The notes under the pieces were generated by a model that was not told the DNA's origin, did no database searches, and saw only the letters and a program-made list of their open reading frames with translations. A stretch of 64,000 nt of DNA. Source: Sipunculus nudus. Its lineage: Eukaryota > Annelida > Sipuncula > Golfingiida > Sipunculidae. The position numbers and the translations under genes are program-made. Below are positions 9,325-20,729 of the stretch, one piece after another. The stretch lies in assembly GCA_026874595.1 (NCBI GenBank), contig CM049313.1, forward strand, positions 20,719,508 through 20,783,507, given 5' to 3'. The stretch's first letter is position 1. Every line of letters begins with the position of its first letter.

Positions 9325-11898
9325 TTATGTATTAAGGGGGTTACGGATTGCCTTGTATATCTTTCTCCAGGCTTCGTGTTGGTCTTGCTCATTTTCGGGC
9401 CACATAAGGTACGTACTTCTTTTCATCATCATGAGAAGGGTTGGTGACAATTTTTCGTTTTGAATTTCTTCCAGGAGCAGTACCACAACCACATCACGCC
9501 CTTCCTCTCGCCCGTGCATCTTCGCTAGTTCCATCTCGAGGCGGCACCAGTGACTCTTGACGAAGTTTTGTGTGAGTAGCAGCAAAGTTTTCCGGCTTCG
9601 ACGTATTGCCTCCCAGATGTTTTCTTCAATTGGCATTCCCCCGATAAAGTCCCTGTCGTGCACGCAGAGTTTTAAACCATGGCCAGTCTCCATGCGATCA
9701 ACAAGTTCTACCACAAAGTCAGCTGAGCTCTCGTGGTAAGCAACAAACGCATCATATTCATAATTTTCTTCATTCACTTCTTGGTATTGTTTTCTTCGCC
9801 GGGTGAACATTAAACACATGTATTTTATTTCCCAGCGATGTCTGTATAAAAACACAGAGACCGCGACAACAAACACGAAGAAACATAATGTAGCCGCTGT
9901 AATAATCAAAATTAGCTTGGAAGAACATTTCTTCTCCAAGAAGGGCAGGATTCTTCGACGAAGTTCACTGAAGTGGACATATGAACTATTGAAAGTGCAT
10001 TTGTAGTATCGGTGCTCCACAAAAACGACATCTGTAGTCAGTGCCCACTGAAGGAAAGGTAGAGTTTCACAAGTGCATATTAACGGATTACCATTTAAAT
10101 TGACCTTTAATGGACTGCCTTTAAGACGGGATAAGTTATTCAATGATTCCCGCTCTTTAGGGTGCAAGTATGTGATCATGTTGTTAGAAATATCCAGAAG
10201 TTCTAACTTCTTCAAGTATTTTATGTCTATGCTTATCGACTGCAGCGAGTTACCAGACAAATTCAGTGTCCTCAGTTCTTTCTGATGCATTAAGAGCTTT
10301 GCAGGTAGAAATTTAATCATTGTATTTGAAATATCAAGATAGCGAAGGCGAGTAAGTTTTCTTAGCAAACGACCGTTTTCGTCTCTTGACAGCATGTAAC
10401 CAAATGGATTGTTGCGCACGACCAGATGCTCAATCGGACGTATCTGGTCTATTATAGATTGATTCACATAGCTTATCTTATTATCAGATACATCCAGATG
10501 GATTAGTTCCATCAAAGGGTACTGAAAGATAAACGGACCTTTTATATGAACGAATCCATTATCCGCCAAGTCTAAATATCTGAGTCTAAACCTCCCAAGA
10601 AACACAACTCGTTTAACAACTGGAATGCCGATATCAAGTCCTTGGCGGAAATAGAAGATCTTTAAACTTGGCGGGATTATAATGAGAAAAGGATTAACAA
10701 ACGATTGCAGCATTGGCCATGAGGCTGTTTTGGAATGCACGGTTAGCTTGTGTTGCCTCTTAATGCTCATGGGTAATTTGCTGATTGGCACAGGTTGTCC
10801 TGCGCTTAAGTCCAAAGCCAATGGTCTGGCCTGGTAACTAATATTTACTAAAGTTAGATTTTGTAGGCTTAACCAGTCCAGCATTAAAAAAGGAGCATTG
10901 TTCATTATAGTGTTGCTTCCCAGAGAAAGTATCTCAATTTCAGGTATGTACTTACTTTGAACGGCCTCCATTTTCACGATACCGTTATTGTCAAGAAACA
11001 GGCGTTTAACTTGTGAACCGGCAAAGTTCTCAAAGAAGGCAGCGTGTACGTAGTTCGGGCCCGAACTGTGAGCCGTGTTGTTCAAGATAAGCGTGGAAAC
11101 AGAAGAGTTTCTGAGACCGTAAAAGCCTTTCGTCATATTGTAAAAACCTAGATTAGGATTTCCAGATATATCGAGCGTTTTAATGTGTTTTAGGGGGATG
11201 AAAGTTAGCCTGTCTATATTGCGAAGCAAGTGGGTCTTTACCCGTATTTCTTGCAGGTATGTATCTTCGAGGTTTACAAATGTGTAATTAAACAAGTGTG
11301 AAAATTTCCCGTAAAGGGTAATTTGTCTGAGCTCTTTCAGTCGCCTGTATCCTGGACCTAGCCAAGCCCCTTCGGCCAAGTCTATATGCAATTGCTGCAA
11401 GCTGTGAAGAACTTTAAGGTTTCTGTCAAGAGTTCCATTTGCGAATTGGAAAGGTGGGTTGTTTTGTATATTTAGGATGTTTAGGTTTTTCAATGGTTTG
11501 AAAACTCCTATAGGTGGATCAGAGCGGCGCAACGTCAGGTAGTTATTACTTAGGTCAAGCAACTTCAAATTATATAAGCCTTCAAAAGAGTGATCGTGTA
11601 ATATGAATATCTTGTTATGACTTAGGTCTAACACTTGTAAATTCCGCAGTTTGACGAATCGTTTGCTTCCTATTTCGCAAAGGTTGTTTCCGCTTAAAAT
11701 CAAATGTTCGGTACACGACGGGAGAGGGGCCGGAACTCGAGAAAGTCTGGTCTTGTAACAGTCCACGTTACAATGAGTTGCGTTTCCCGTACACCGACAT
11801 CGTGCAGGGCATGTGAATGTGATTGCGTCATCAGGGTGCTGTCTCCCTTCAGGGATTAGCAGCAGTAAAATCAGAAAACATCTGCTCATTGTAATCAA
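9325..11898 (-). CDS. Toll-like receptor, intronless coding region, 857 aa
   Basis: This is a complete membrane receptor of the Toll/TLR family. The leader (residues 1-20) is hydrophobic. A cysteine-rich LRR N-cap follows (C30, C34, C36, C43, C47). Leucine-rich repeats run from about 62 to 600 (for example 'LQVLDLSHNKI', 'LKLLDLSNNYL', 'LRTLNLSGNSL'). A single LRR C-cap has C608, C610, C634 and C658. One transmembrane helix lies at about 661-685 and a cytosolic TIR domain at about 713-855. TIR box 1 is YDAFVAY (715-721), box 2 is LCVHDRDFIGG (744-754), and box 3 is represented by YLMWP (830-834). One cysteine cluster before the membrane makes it a single-cluster (vertebrate-type) TLR and not a Drosophila Toll-type receptor. 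The BB-loop proline usual in RDxxPG is glycine here (residue 753). A second ATG lies at codon 4. The expected role is microbial-ligand sensing with TIR-adaptor signalling, but the ligand cannot be inferred. Confidence 0.96.
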   Translation of the reverse strand: MITMSRCFLILLLLIPEGRQHPDDAITFTCPARCRCTGNATHCNVDCYKTRLSRVPAPLPSCTEHLILSGNNLCEIGSKRFVKLRNLQVLDLSHNKIFILHDHSFEGLYNLKLLDLSNNYLTLRRSDPPIGVFKPLKNLNILNIQNNPPFQFANGTLDRNLKVLHSLQQLHIDLAEGAWLGPGYRRLKELRQITLYGKFSHLFNYTFVNLEDTYLQEIRVKTHLLRNIDRLTFIPLKHIKTLDISGNPNLGFYNMTKGFYGLRNSSVSTLILNNTAHSSGPNYVHAAFFENFAGSQVKRLFLDNNGIVKMEAVQSKYIPEIEILSLGSNTIMNNAPFLMLDWLSLQNLTLVNISYQARPLALDLSAGQPVPISKLPMSIKRQHKLTVHSKTASWPMLQSFVNPFLIIIPPSLKIFYFRQGLDIGIPVVKRVVFLGRFRLRYLDLADNGFVHIKGPFIFQYPLMELIHLDVSDNKISYVNQSIIDQIRPIEHLVVRNNPFGYMLSRDENGRLLRKLTRLRYLDISNTMIKFLPAKLLMHQKELRTLNLSGNSLQSISIDIKYLKKLELLDISNNMITYLHPKERESLNNLSRLKGSPLKVNLNGNPLICTCETLPFLQWALTTDVVFVEHRYYKCTFNSSYVHFSELRRRILPFLEKKCSSKLILIITAATLCFFVFVVAVSVFLYRHRWEIKYMCLMFTRRRKQYQEVNEENYEYDAFVAYHESSADFVVELVDRMETGHGLKLCVHDRDFIGGMPIEENIWEAIRRSRKTLLLLTQNFVKSHWCRLEMELAKMHGREEGRDVVVVLLLEEIQNEKLSPTLLMMMKRSTYLMWPENEQDQHEAWRKIYKAIRNPLNT

Positions 11899-11938
11899 TT
11901 TATGTAATCCAAGGAATTCAAAGGTTCAACCTTGTGAT

Positions 11939-11953
11939 ACTGCAAAAAAATAA
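11939..11953 (-). other. Putative 3' splice acceptor upstream of the TLR start
   Basis: On the minus strand a T-rich tract ends in TTATTTTTTTGCAG just before 11939, about 41 nt upstream of the TLR ATG. It looks like a normal acceptor and suggests a 5'-untranslated exon further upstream (higher coordinates). No donor was assigned. Confidence 0.4.
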
Positions 11954-11954
11954 G

Positions 11955-13240
11955 GTTTTATTTATATTCTGCTTGCTTTCTCTTTACTACATGATAAAAC
12001 ACATTTTTGTAATTGCGGCAAAAATTTTCTTTTTGTGTCTGTGTATCTGTCCGTTTGCTTATTTAATTATTACTATAACTATCGCGCTAGAAAGTCATCT
12101 ATAGAGTGCCATCTGGTTACAATTTGTTATTTTCAGTGAATAAGGACAATTATTTAGTGATGTTATCCTTCATCAACCTGGTTATAGTTAATTAAATAGC
12201 ACTCGCAGAAATATCTGCACATTTAAACACATATTAAAATATTATTTCTATAATTGGAGTCACAAGCTCGGGTATGGTTAGCTACAATTACAAGATTTGA
12301 CGTGACAGAATTACTCTGAAATAGGTATAAAGAAAAAAAAGGAAATAAAGCCTGCTGTAAACTTACCTAATTTTGGAGATCTGGATTCTTTTTTATTTGG
12401 ACGTCAGTTTTTCCTTTTCACCTGAAGAGATAAAAAAAAATCCAGTTTTTCAACAAACTTTTATAAAGTTTGGACAAACCGATCTGTTTTATTTAGAAAA
12501 ATGTGTGCACGAGCTAGACCACATATTTATAGGGGCGCCTGCATGAATATACATCCTGCCAGTATAGATATCTAATGTATCCTCTTTCAGAGGAAAGCTC
12601 TGATTATCCGTAATGCTTATTTATATACATATTTACACATGAAACGGATGTAGTCGTGGTGATAATGGCAAAGGCCCCGGGCAAAAATAGGCATAATAAC
12701 CGGGAAATGAACTGCAGGTTTTCCTGTAAGACAATAGCGTATTGATTTTGCGAATGTTCGATACACAAAATGATGTACCTACTAAATTTACAGATTAATA
12801 TGAATGATTGTATACTAGTATACCATACCCTAAGCCCGTCATTGTTATGACACGGCATAGCAATCCAGGTTTAGAGTTGGAGTTAGCCGTAGTTGTGATA
12901 CGCATTTTGTCATTGAAGATGCTTCACAGTATATTAAAGTATAAGACTTTGGTTTAATCGACACAAACGGTATAAATGTACTCAGCATTACCTTATATAC
13001 CATTCCAAGACGTACTAGTGTTTCATAATGTGAATTTGATGTTATTGAACATGTCGGTCTGTCTCCGAGCCAACAAAGCCAGTTCACAACAATCTTTCCT
13101 GGTCTGATGCTAGCCCTGTCTTTACCTTGTGCCATTTGTTTTTTTTTTATAAAATGCTCTTCGAGAATCTCCCTTTTTGCATAAGGGATATCCGAACATA
13201 TGTTCATACAATCTCTTTGCTCTGTAGATCAAACGACCAA
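11955..13240. other. Upstream region of the TLR gene, no gene seen
   Basis: This stretch would hold the 5' intron and promoter of the TLR if the acceptor is real. I see AT-rich sequence with no recognisable coding exon or transposon. Two minus-strand frames (84 and 120 codons, at 12604-12858 and 12845-13207) have no family resemblance. No promoter element can be called with confidence. Confidence 0.4.
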
Positions 13241-13254
13241 CGCCCCCACAGGCG

Positions 13255-13360
13255 CTGCCACCCTTCTATCTATAGGATCTTTTACATACATAGACTTTTC
13301 TACGCCATACTTGGACCAACCCGGCTTAACGTCCTCCTCGTGGGACGAGTCTTCTGACTA
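13255..13360. repeat. Dispersed repeat, copy 1
   Basis: The core 'ttctatctataggatctt' and the following 'accaacccggcttaacgtcc..gggacgag' recur in diverged form at 54250-54345. This is an interspersed repeat of unknown class and contains no gene. Confidence 0.55.
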
Positions 13361-13986
13361 GTTACCAATTGTATTTTATTCTGTCACATATGTTTGCAAC
13401 GTTTAAGTTCTAAACTCTTTCAAGAAGGCTCCTCTCTATGATCTTGGTTTCTGGTACCAGGTCCATGCCTGCCGTTCCGTGAAGGGTTATGGTACGTATT
13501 TCAGAAGATGCACTGTATTTACTTGAACACGCCTGTCCTTCGTTTCAGCTGTATATTGCTGGCAAAAAATAGGCTTTATAAAGGGAGAAAAGGCACTGTT
13601 CCGACATGTTCCAACCCGTAACCCTTATATACGTGAGGTCAGAGGTCAGAGTATCTTTACCTCTTAGTGCGTGTTCAGTTTATACGCACTCTGAGTATGC
13701 TCAAGTTCTATTTGAAACTCACGCCAATTTACCCGCTTCATTAGCTGTTCTGTATACTTCCGGGCAAAATTCGACATACATAGAGAAAATTTCCCATGTT
13801 ATAGCCCAAGTCTAACCCAATGCTCAGACTTCTTTCAAATGAGATCATTGCTAAATCTAGCATTTTAAAAATTGTTTTTTTTATACTCGGGATACATTAT
13901 TGGCTTCACCATTGTTCATCACAAATATAAAAATTAAAGATCTGCGTATTCCTGGACAAATTCTACATTTGTTATCATATGACCCG

Positions 13987-14325
13987 TGTTACGGGGTGAC
14001 ATAAAAGCGGACCGAATTCGCTAGTGAAGCGGTTGGTACGCCGGGCTTGTGCACCACAGTTATGGGTTCGAATCCTGGATCGGCCCTATGTTTTCCCCTG
14101 AACAATTTATCTTCCAAACAAAATGGGGACTCATCCAACGTGACGGTAAACTTTGTGGCCAGGGAATAAGCTCACCAAGGTTGACTACTGGGATAATTAG
14201 TCTTGTTCTGATTGCAGAACGCTCTTGAGAGGGGGAGTGTTACGTGGTGACATAAAAGCGAACCGAACTGTCTCGCTAGTGAAGCTTGCTTTTCTAGCGA
14301 AGCGATTGGTATGCCGGATATTTTA
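13987..14325 (+). mobile_element. TRIM-like miniature LTR structure with a tRNA-like terminal repeat
   Basis: Two direct repeats begin TGTTACG: 13987 ('tgttacggggtgacataaaa') and 14238 ('tgttacgtggtgacataaaa'). Similarity continues for about 60 bp through 'ctagtgaagc' and 'ggttggtacgccgg'-type sequence. A purine tract (GAGAGGGGGAG, 14227-14237) lies immediately before the second copy, as a polypurine tract does. A primer-binding-like TGGGGACTCATCC lies at 14124-14136. The interior is too short for any protein. This architecture matches a terminal-repeat retrotransposon in miniature. The second terminal repeat has a small internal duplication and is truncated after about 14325. Confidence 0.5.
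14009..14086 (+). ncRNA. tRNA-like sequence, degenerate
   Basis: The segment has tRNA length (78 nt) and imperfectly complementary ends (GGACCGA / TCGGCCC). It has an A-box-like TAGTGAAGCGGTTGG (14022-14036) and a perfect B-box GGTTCGAATCC (14065-14075). The anticodon arm does not close convincingly, so I treat it as a tRNA pseudogene or SINE head and not a working tRNA. It lies within the first terminal repeat of the TRIM-like structure. Confidence 0.5.
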
Positions 14326-14329
14326 TACC

Positions 14330-16280
14330 TACCATGTAATGTATGACTACCAAATGTAGCTATTACATCTCCTGGATGTCTGTTTGCCATGATCAGGAAC
14401 TCATTCCTCTATATGTACTGGACAAGCTATTTGGATTCATATAGCATGGACTACGTCCATCTATGTTTATCATTCACTGACTTAACTAATTTACCATCAT
14501 TTTCCAAGGTAGCCTTAGGTCGGGGTACATCCTTGTCTTCCCATCTGACTGATTTCTGAGCTGACCTAGCCAGCTTTGCAGACTTTGTGAAATATGTCAA
14601 CGGCCGTATCAATATTAAAACCCTTGGCAACAAACATATCGGTTATAACTCTAAGATTAATTTGAACATATGTCTAGTACAACTACATCAATGCACAGGC
14701 TTGGGCATGAAAGACACCTTGTCGAAATGTTTGGAACAAAAACCTGCTGTTTGGCCATTTTTTCAGCCCTTGTTGCTTCCACTTTTTGGACCCTCCACAC
14801 CCAAAATTCGCTCTTATCGGAGTGTCTTTACACATCTTGTATTATTTAGTTGCTTGCCTTCATGATTGAATTGCTCACACTTCTGAACATTGGGAAAATA
14901 TCAGTCACGTGACCTAATCCATCCTCTTCAGGCACTGATTTTGCCCATACATTTGTTTTCAACTGCATCTTCATGATATATTTTGTGCGCACACTTCGTC
15001 ACTTTTATACGACCTTTATCCCATTCTTTACTTCCAGAAGTCTCCAGCATTTCTTATATGTTAAGCCGGAGTCCATTTTCTGATGATTGTACGCTTTCAG
15101 CCAGTTCCTCTTGTATGTCTTCCCCAGAGATATTTGGGTCTGCCCGGGCAGAAATATCTTGACGTTAATACTTTGCGTTATAACAACAATGTTATGACAA
15201 GACATGAGCCGAAACTTTATAAGGGTATCCAAGTGACACCTCAACTTCATCTTCTTTAATGTCATGTTTGATCCGGTATACGGCACAATACAAATGATCG
15301 CCATGGGGTAATATTCTGGTTTTATCCATAAACATAACCGTTTGTTCCATAAAAAGATGAGTAGGTATGATCCGCTGTTTTACACACTTTTAACGCACAA
15401 AAATATGCCCTGCAAAAGGTGTCTATGTTATCCGGTACCTAGGTTCCCCAAAAATTATCCCCCAAATATTAATACTGTAAGCCGTTTTAACATCGTTCGG
15501 CCAGGAATTGACTTTTCAGGAAAGTAGCACTTGCCCGGGGCAAGTTTGGTCAACAACCCGCAAGTAGAAATTTATATTATTTTTTAGCATTCTTACAAAC
15601 TAAAACCTCGCTTTGAACCACACTTGGACCAGTTCTGTCACAGGTTTGAAATTTCGTAATGGGTATTATGTATGGGTATGTAATGTATGGGTAAACTGTA
15701 TCCACCAAAGGTATCTTGAAATGTTAAATTCATTATTTCCCAGCTAATCATTAGTAAGCAAGAAGAAATTATGTAAAAGAAAATGTAAATATTGGGAAGA
15801 TTTATTTTTTTTCATTTAAATCACTAAAATGCTCATTAGGTAGATGAAATTAAATTAATTAGCCAAAATAAGGACTTTTTAACTTGTCTAGCTATCTGTT
15901 AGTGTACAAAGAAATTTATATGGCAAGAATTTTACGTTGAATCAATGATATAGCTTTCTGATTTAGTTATTTTGGATAACACTTACATACCTTGTATAAT
16001 AAAAGAATAAAATATATGATTAATAAACACGTACATGCGGCTTCTTTGGTGCTTTCCCAATCTTTGTATGATCTCCATCTAGGAGTGTTAATGTCACATT
16101 GAATATAACATGCTACATACATGAAATACATTGAACATATCTGGTTTATAAATACTTTTGCCTCTTTACCACTGATAAAATAACACGTATTGATTACGTG
16201 TCAATTTTATCGGACATTATGTGTACAAGCATAGAACTAGAAGCGTAACGACACATCAATTGATCTATCTTTGTCCGTTT
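14330..16280. other. Unrecognised stretch with weak reverse-strand open frames
   Basis: Minus-strand frames at 14451-14633 (60 codons, basic: 'KSAKLARSAQKSVRWEDKD') and 15005-15304 (99 codons) are the only coding-like pieces. I do not recognise either. They could be decayed transposon sequence or chance. No splice-site pattern links them. The remainder is AT-rich with no identifiable element. Confidence 0.35.
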
Positions 16281-16282
16281 TT

Positions 16283-16520
16283 TTCACCTGATTGTGCGTC
16301 ATCGGGAATACCAATAGAAAATTCTTCAAGTGTGCCCTCATGACTATATTCACTAGCATTCGGGGATTAAATGTTTCACCGAATGTATAGGACATAAAAA
16401 TAATTATATGAACTAACCTTCACGGCAGTACCGCTGTACGGAATAATATGTGCATACTTAAAAACATTTAGCACATCCAGGGCGTTATCACTGATGACTC
16501 GCTGCGATATCCGGGTGTGT
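16283..16520. repeat. Dispersed repeat related to 55643-55875
   Basis: Shared blocks in the same order include 'gtgcgtcatcggga', 'ttcactagcattcgggga' (versus 'ttcactggcattcgggga') and 'gggcgttatcactg'. The two copies are similarly oriented and clearly diverged. No coding is seen, and the class is unknown. Confidence 0.65.
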
Positions 16521-16721
16521 TTCGTTCACTGTGTTTTACAATACATTGCATACATACCGGGTCATACAAAGATGACTAATAGAAAGGACAGTGGCGTATC
16601 AAGATTCTGGCAGTGCACAGGTCTGTCTTATACTAGCGTACTCATACAGACTTGGACATGCGCGCTGTGGATTGGATCTCTGTATCCTGTAGCCCATAAG
16701 AATGGGCTCCTCAATTGTTTT

Positions 16722-16752
16722 TTAGCTCAGCTGACTGAAAGTGCTTACAATT
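16722..16752. repeat. Terminal fragment of a dispersed repeat
   Basis: 'tttagctcagctgactgaaa' resembles the 5' end of a repeat family that I associate with molluscs ('tttagctcacctgagc..aagtgct'). It may be the opposite end of the family whose other terminus is seen at 24860-24910 and 46866-46912. The assignment is from memory. Confidence 0.35.
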
Positions 16753-16960
16753 GAACAATGCTTTACCTATTAATTAACATCAGTATTTCTAATTTTTTTC
16801 TACATTGTTCTTTTAAAATACAGGTCGATAAAACAAAGAAGATTAATCTAACATATGTTATTATCAGTTGGTATGTAATGTTTTCCTACAAATATGGGAG
16901 CAGCTTTTCCCATTTTTTCAGATGTACACAGTTTTTCTTTTTTCTGAGCTATAATATATT

Positions 16961-18279
16961 CTATTCCAAATTATTTCTGAATTTTTCGAACAGGTTAATA
17001 TTTTCTTCACCTCTAATCTGATATAGAGTCATTTTGTATGTAATTATCAGTTGATTGAGCAACAAATGTTTCTGAATTGGAATCATTCCAAACAGAATAT
17101 AAGTTATTTCATAGTCTGGGAAACTTAAATTACATGATTTCATCCAAGATTGTATTTGAAGATATAAATTTCTAGAGACAAAAGATTAATAAAAAAGGTG
17201 TGCAATTGTTTCGTCGTAGAGATGACATATGAACAACGCGTGAACTGCCAACAAGTTTCCACTAAAATATCCAGTAGTTTACTGGTAAATAATTATGTAT
17301 GATTTTGAACTGAAACTCTCTGCTATACATATCCAGAGAAACTTTATATGCTGTATGATAAAACTTTAAAATCTTTATAACTATATAATCCTGTAAAATC
17401 TAACCAATTAACCAGAGTATTTGGCGTGGTGGTTCTCTGACTGATCAAAACATTATATACCCAGTTAGATGTAATATTTGATAATCCGTTTATTCCTGCC
17501 AAAGTAACCAATCTGTCCTCCCTACTTTCTCTGTCTTTTGTTTTTTCGCTGGATGTTGATTTACACAAACCAATCCACTCTTTTGGTATTGCACTTATCA
17601 TAGACCTCCACGACAGATATGTATTACTTGATAATTCTGGGTATGTTTTAATCTCTTGACATGTGCAGACTTTACCAGTACCATTTAAAATATCTTGTAC
17701 CCTCCTTATACCCAAGTTGTCAAAATATCTGTAGAAAAAAAGATGTATTGTTGACCTTTCATTAATGGTTATTCCATAGTGGATGCATTCTAACTTCATC
17801 TACTGATATTGGATTTCTTTTAACAAAATGTGACCACTCTTTTAAACAGTTTTTATAAAACACTGGTAGCTTTTGGGTACTCTTATCACATCAAAATTAG
17901 AGGTTATTGAGCTAGTGCCTCCCAAAGGTTTTAAATAATGTTGTGAAACATATTTCCATGGCATATCTTTTCCATCTATTAATCGTCTAATCCACATAAT
18001 ACTCTGTGTTTTTAACTTTGTATGCACTTCAGGAAATTTTATTCCTCCAATACCATAAGGTCCAATGAGAGTATCATGTTTAATCTTTGGTCTCTTGCCT
18101 TTCCACAAAAATTGCTTCAAATGAATTTTAACATTTTCCATAAATCCTGCAGGTGGAATGCACATGTTATACACATATAAAATTTTTGGCAAAGCCAAAG
18201 CTCTACATATTTCATTGCGACCAAATATTGTAAGATTCCTGCAAGACCAGATATTGAGCACCACCAGTTTTTCTTCCAC
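16961..18279 (-). pseudogene. LINE 1 ORF2 C-terminal region
   Basis: Open pieces at 17842-18279, 17344-17799 and 16961-17143 follow the RT in order on the minus strand. The first has the 'LTIFGRNEICRALALPKILY' and 'FLWKGKRPKIKHDTL' segments found after the RT thumb in L1-like ORF2 proteins. The middle piece has the 'DNLGIRRVQDIL' region. The last holds the extreme C-terminus beyond a degraded zinc-knuckle area (17150-17340). Several stops interrupt the line. Confidence 0.8.
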
Positions 18280-18289
18280 TGAATGAAAA

Positions 18290-19600
18290 TTAAGTTTTTT
18301 TATTTAAATCGTTATTGTATGTATACCATATACCACGTATTTTCATGGCTGTAACAGTAAGGTTGACCCATTTGCAATTCATTGGCTTTTCATTCTTCCT
18401 TTTCCATGCACCAACCCAAACAGCTTCCGATTTATCATAATTAACATGCAATGTAGAGAACTGACCAAATGTTTTCAGAATATTTATAAGTAATTTAAAT
18501 GAATCCACATCAGACAAGAAAAATGTAATATCATCAGCAAAGGCTGTCAATTTAACTTCCTTGTTGCCAATCATTAAACCTTTTACCCTTCTCTCTGCTC
18601 TAGCCATATGCAATAATACTTCAATGACCAGAATAAATATATATGGAGCAATTAGGTCGCCTTGTTTTGTTACTCTAGATAAAGGGAAATAATTAGTTGA
18701 AAATCCATTATTCAAAACACAACTTTGTGACCCTGTGTGTATCAACTTAATCAAGTTTATAAACATAGGTCCAAATCCAAAACGTTTCAATACAGAAATT
18801 ACAAAAGTGTGATCAATAGAATCAAATGCTACTGGAAAACCTGCACCAAATGATATTCCCTACTTGTTTTCAATATTACAATATTCAATCATATCAGAAA
18901 TTAGGCGAACTGAGTTTCCAATATATCTCCCAGGAACAAAAGCATTTTGATCTACGTGAATCAATTTGTCTATAACTTTACTCAAACGAGCCACTCATAT
19001 CTTACTCAACACCTTAGTGTCCACATTTATTAAACTTATAGGACGCCATGACTGTATGAGTCTGACATCCTTCCCTGGTTTTTCTATCAGAGTAATTACA
19101 TTTTGTTTTTGACTTGTTTATAACTCTCCAACATTAAAACATTAATTCAGACAAGTTGTCAATTCTTTACCTAATACACTGAAAAAACATAGATAAAACT
19201 CCTTACTAAGACCATCATTTCCCGGTGTCATTATTACCAATAGCTTTCAAAGCTTTATATACAGAGTTCATTGTCACCATACCTTCACACAGTAAGGTAT
19301 CATCTGTATCTAATACTCGCAAATTGTCTATGCTATTTAACCAGTCATCACGTTCCTCTTGATATTTACCTGTTTGTCCTTTAAATCTATCAGAATAGAA
19401 CTTATTAATACGTAATAATATATCCTTTTGATTTGTAAGTTCCTAACCGTTTTCTATCAACTTCCTAATACATGATTTATTCTTATTTCTTTTTTCAAGG
19501 TTTACAAAATATTTACTATTACGCTCACCATGCTCAAACCATTGATCCCGAGATCGTATTATAATGCCTTCTGTGATTTTGTCATAAGCGACTTCCAATT
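18290..19600 (-). pseudogene. LINE 1 ORF2 reverse transcriptase region
   Basis: The upstream part (19440-19600) carries HGERNSKYFVNLEKRN, the junction motif before the RT domain in L1/Tx1-like elements. Several stops and frameshifts damage the fingers region (18800-19440). The open segment 18290-18790 covers the palm. It has SRVTKQGDLIAPYIF, corresponding to the 'GVRQGDPLSP' block, and LTAFADDITFFL with an intact FADD catalytic motif. No functional polymerase could be made from this copy. Confidence 0.9.
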
Positions 19601-19606
19601 CTTTCT

Positions 19607-20729
19607 TCAATTTTTCATAATTCTTGAGTTTACTTCATTAGGATGTTTATCTATTATGTTTTCTAACCGTTGTACCTCTTTTTCAAGTGACTGGTAATGA
19701 TCTTTGAACGTTTTGTTCATTTTCTTTGAATAATTTATAGTAAACTTTCTGACACTGTATTTTAAGTACTCCCATTTTCTGCGGGCATCCAGGGACATCT
19801 GATCCGCTTCTTTTTTAATAGTAACAATATATTTTTTCATCTTGCTCACATACTCAGAGTCATTAACAAGGGAGCAGTTAAATTTCCAAAACGAAGGACC
19901 ATGGTTCACATCTTTCAAACTCTTTATAATCAGTTCCACAGCTGAATGATCTGAACCTACGCTAGTTTTAATATTACATTCTGAAATAACTGGTTGTAAA
20001 GCAGAGGATACCAAGAAGAAGTCTAATCGTCGTTGTGTTAGTGGAGCCGATCTTCTCCATGTAAACCTGCTCAGTTGTGGATTACGGATCCTCCAAACAT
20101 CACACAGATCTAACGTTTCCATAAAATTCTTAGTAGTCTCAATTGTCTTGAACTTTAAACTACTATTACCTCCATACGCATCTCTTTAGCATTATAATTA
20201 TATGTGTGTTTTCCTCAAGTTCAAAATATTCAACAACCATCCTGTAGATTCCCTTATAACATAATTTTTTATTTTTTTCAGTATTTTGTCCATATACATA
20301 AATCAGTAAAAACTGCGATCCTTGGATAATACAATGCAGCATGACATATCTTCCATCAGGGTCAATTTTTTTTATTAACGAGATATCAAGTTTAGAGCTA
20401 ACTAAAGTAAGTGTAACTTTTGATTTATTTGTCCAATGAGAAAAGTAAGAGTGACCCCTCCATTGATGTTTCCGTACCTGTTCACACTTAGCATCAGAAT
20501 GTGACTCTTGAATGAAACAAATACCTTTATCCATGTCATGTTTATAACACCAGTAAAATAGTTTTCTTCTTTTCACATCATTCCTTATTCCATTTGCATT
20601 AATACTTATAACTTTAAAATCTAAATATGGATCTTTTTCTGAAGTTTCAACAGTCACTTTATTACAAAATGTGTAATTACATATATGGTCAATGAAATCA
20701 TATCCAAAAGAATGAACTGACATTTGCAT
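19607..20729 (-). pseudogene. LINE 1 ORF2 endonuclease region
   Basis: Two adjacent open segments (20166-20729 and 19607-20122) together cover an apurinic/apyrimidinic-type endonuclease. The first has VISINANGIR with the catalytic Asn region, then FIQESH, corresponding to the 'QET/QES' catalytic glutamate, and FLLIYVYGQN. The second carries RRLDFFLVS and the SDHSAVE motif with the catalytic Asp-His pair. A frame break separates them near 20125-20165. The enzyme family nicks target DNA for target-primed reverse transcription. The catalytic residues are recognisable, but the reading frame is not continuous. Confidence 0.85.

Noticed and set aside
9557-10285. Three plus-strand open frames opposite the TLR
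   Set aside because: They are antisense shadows of the TLR coding sequence.
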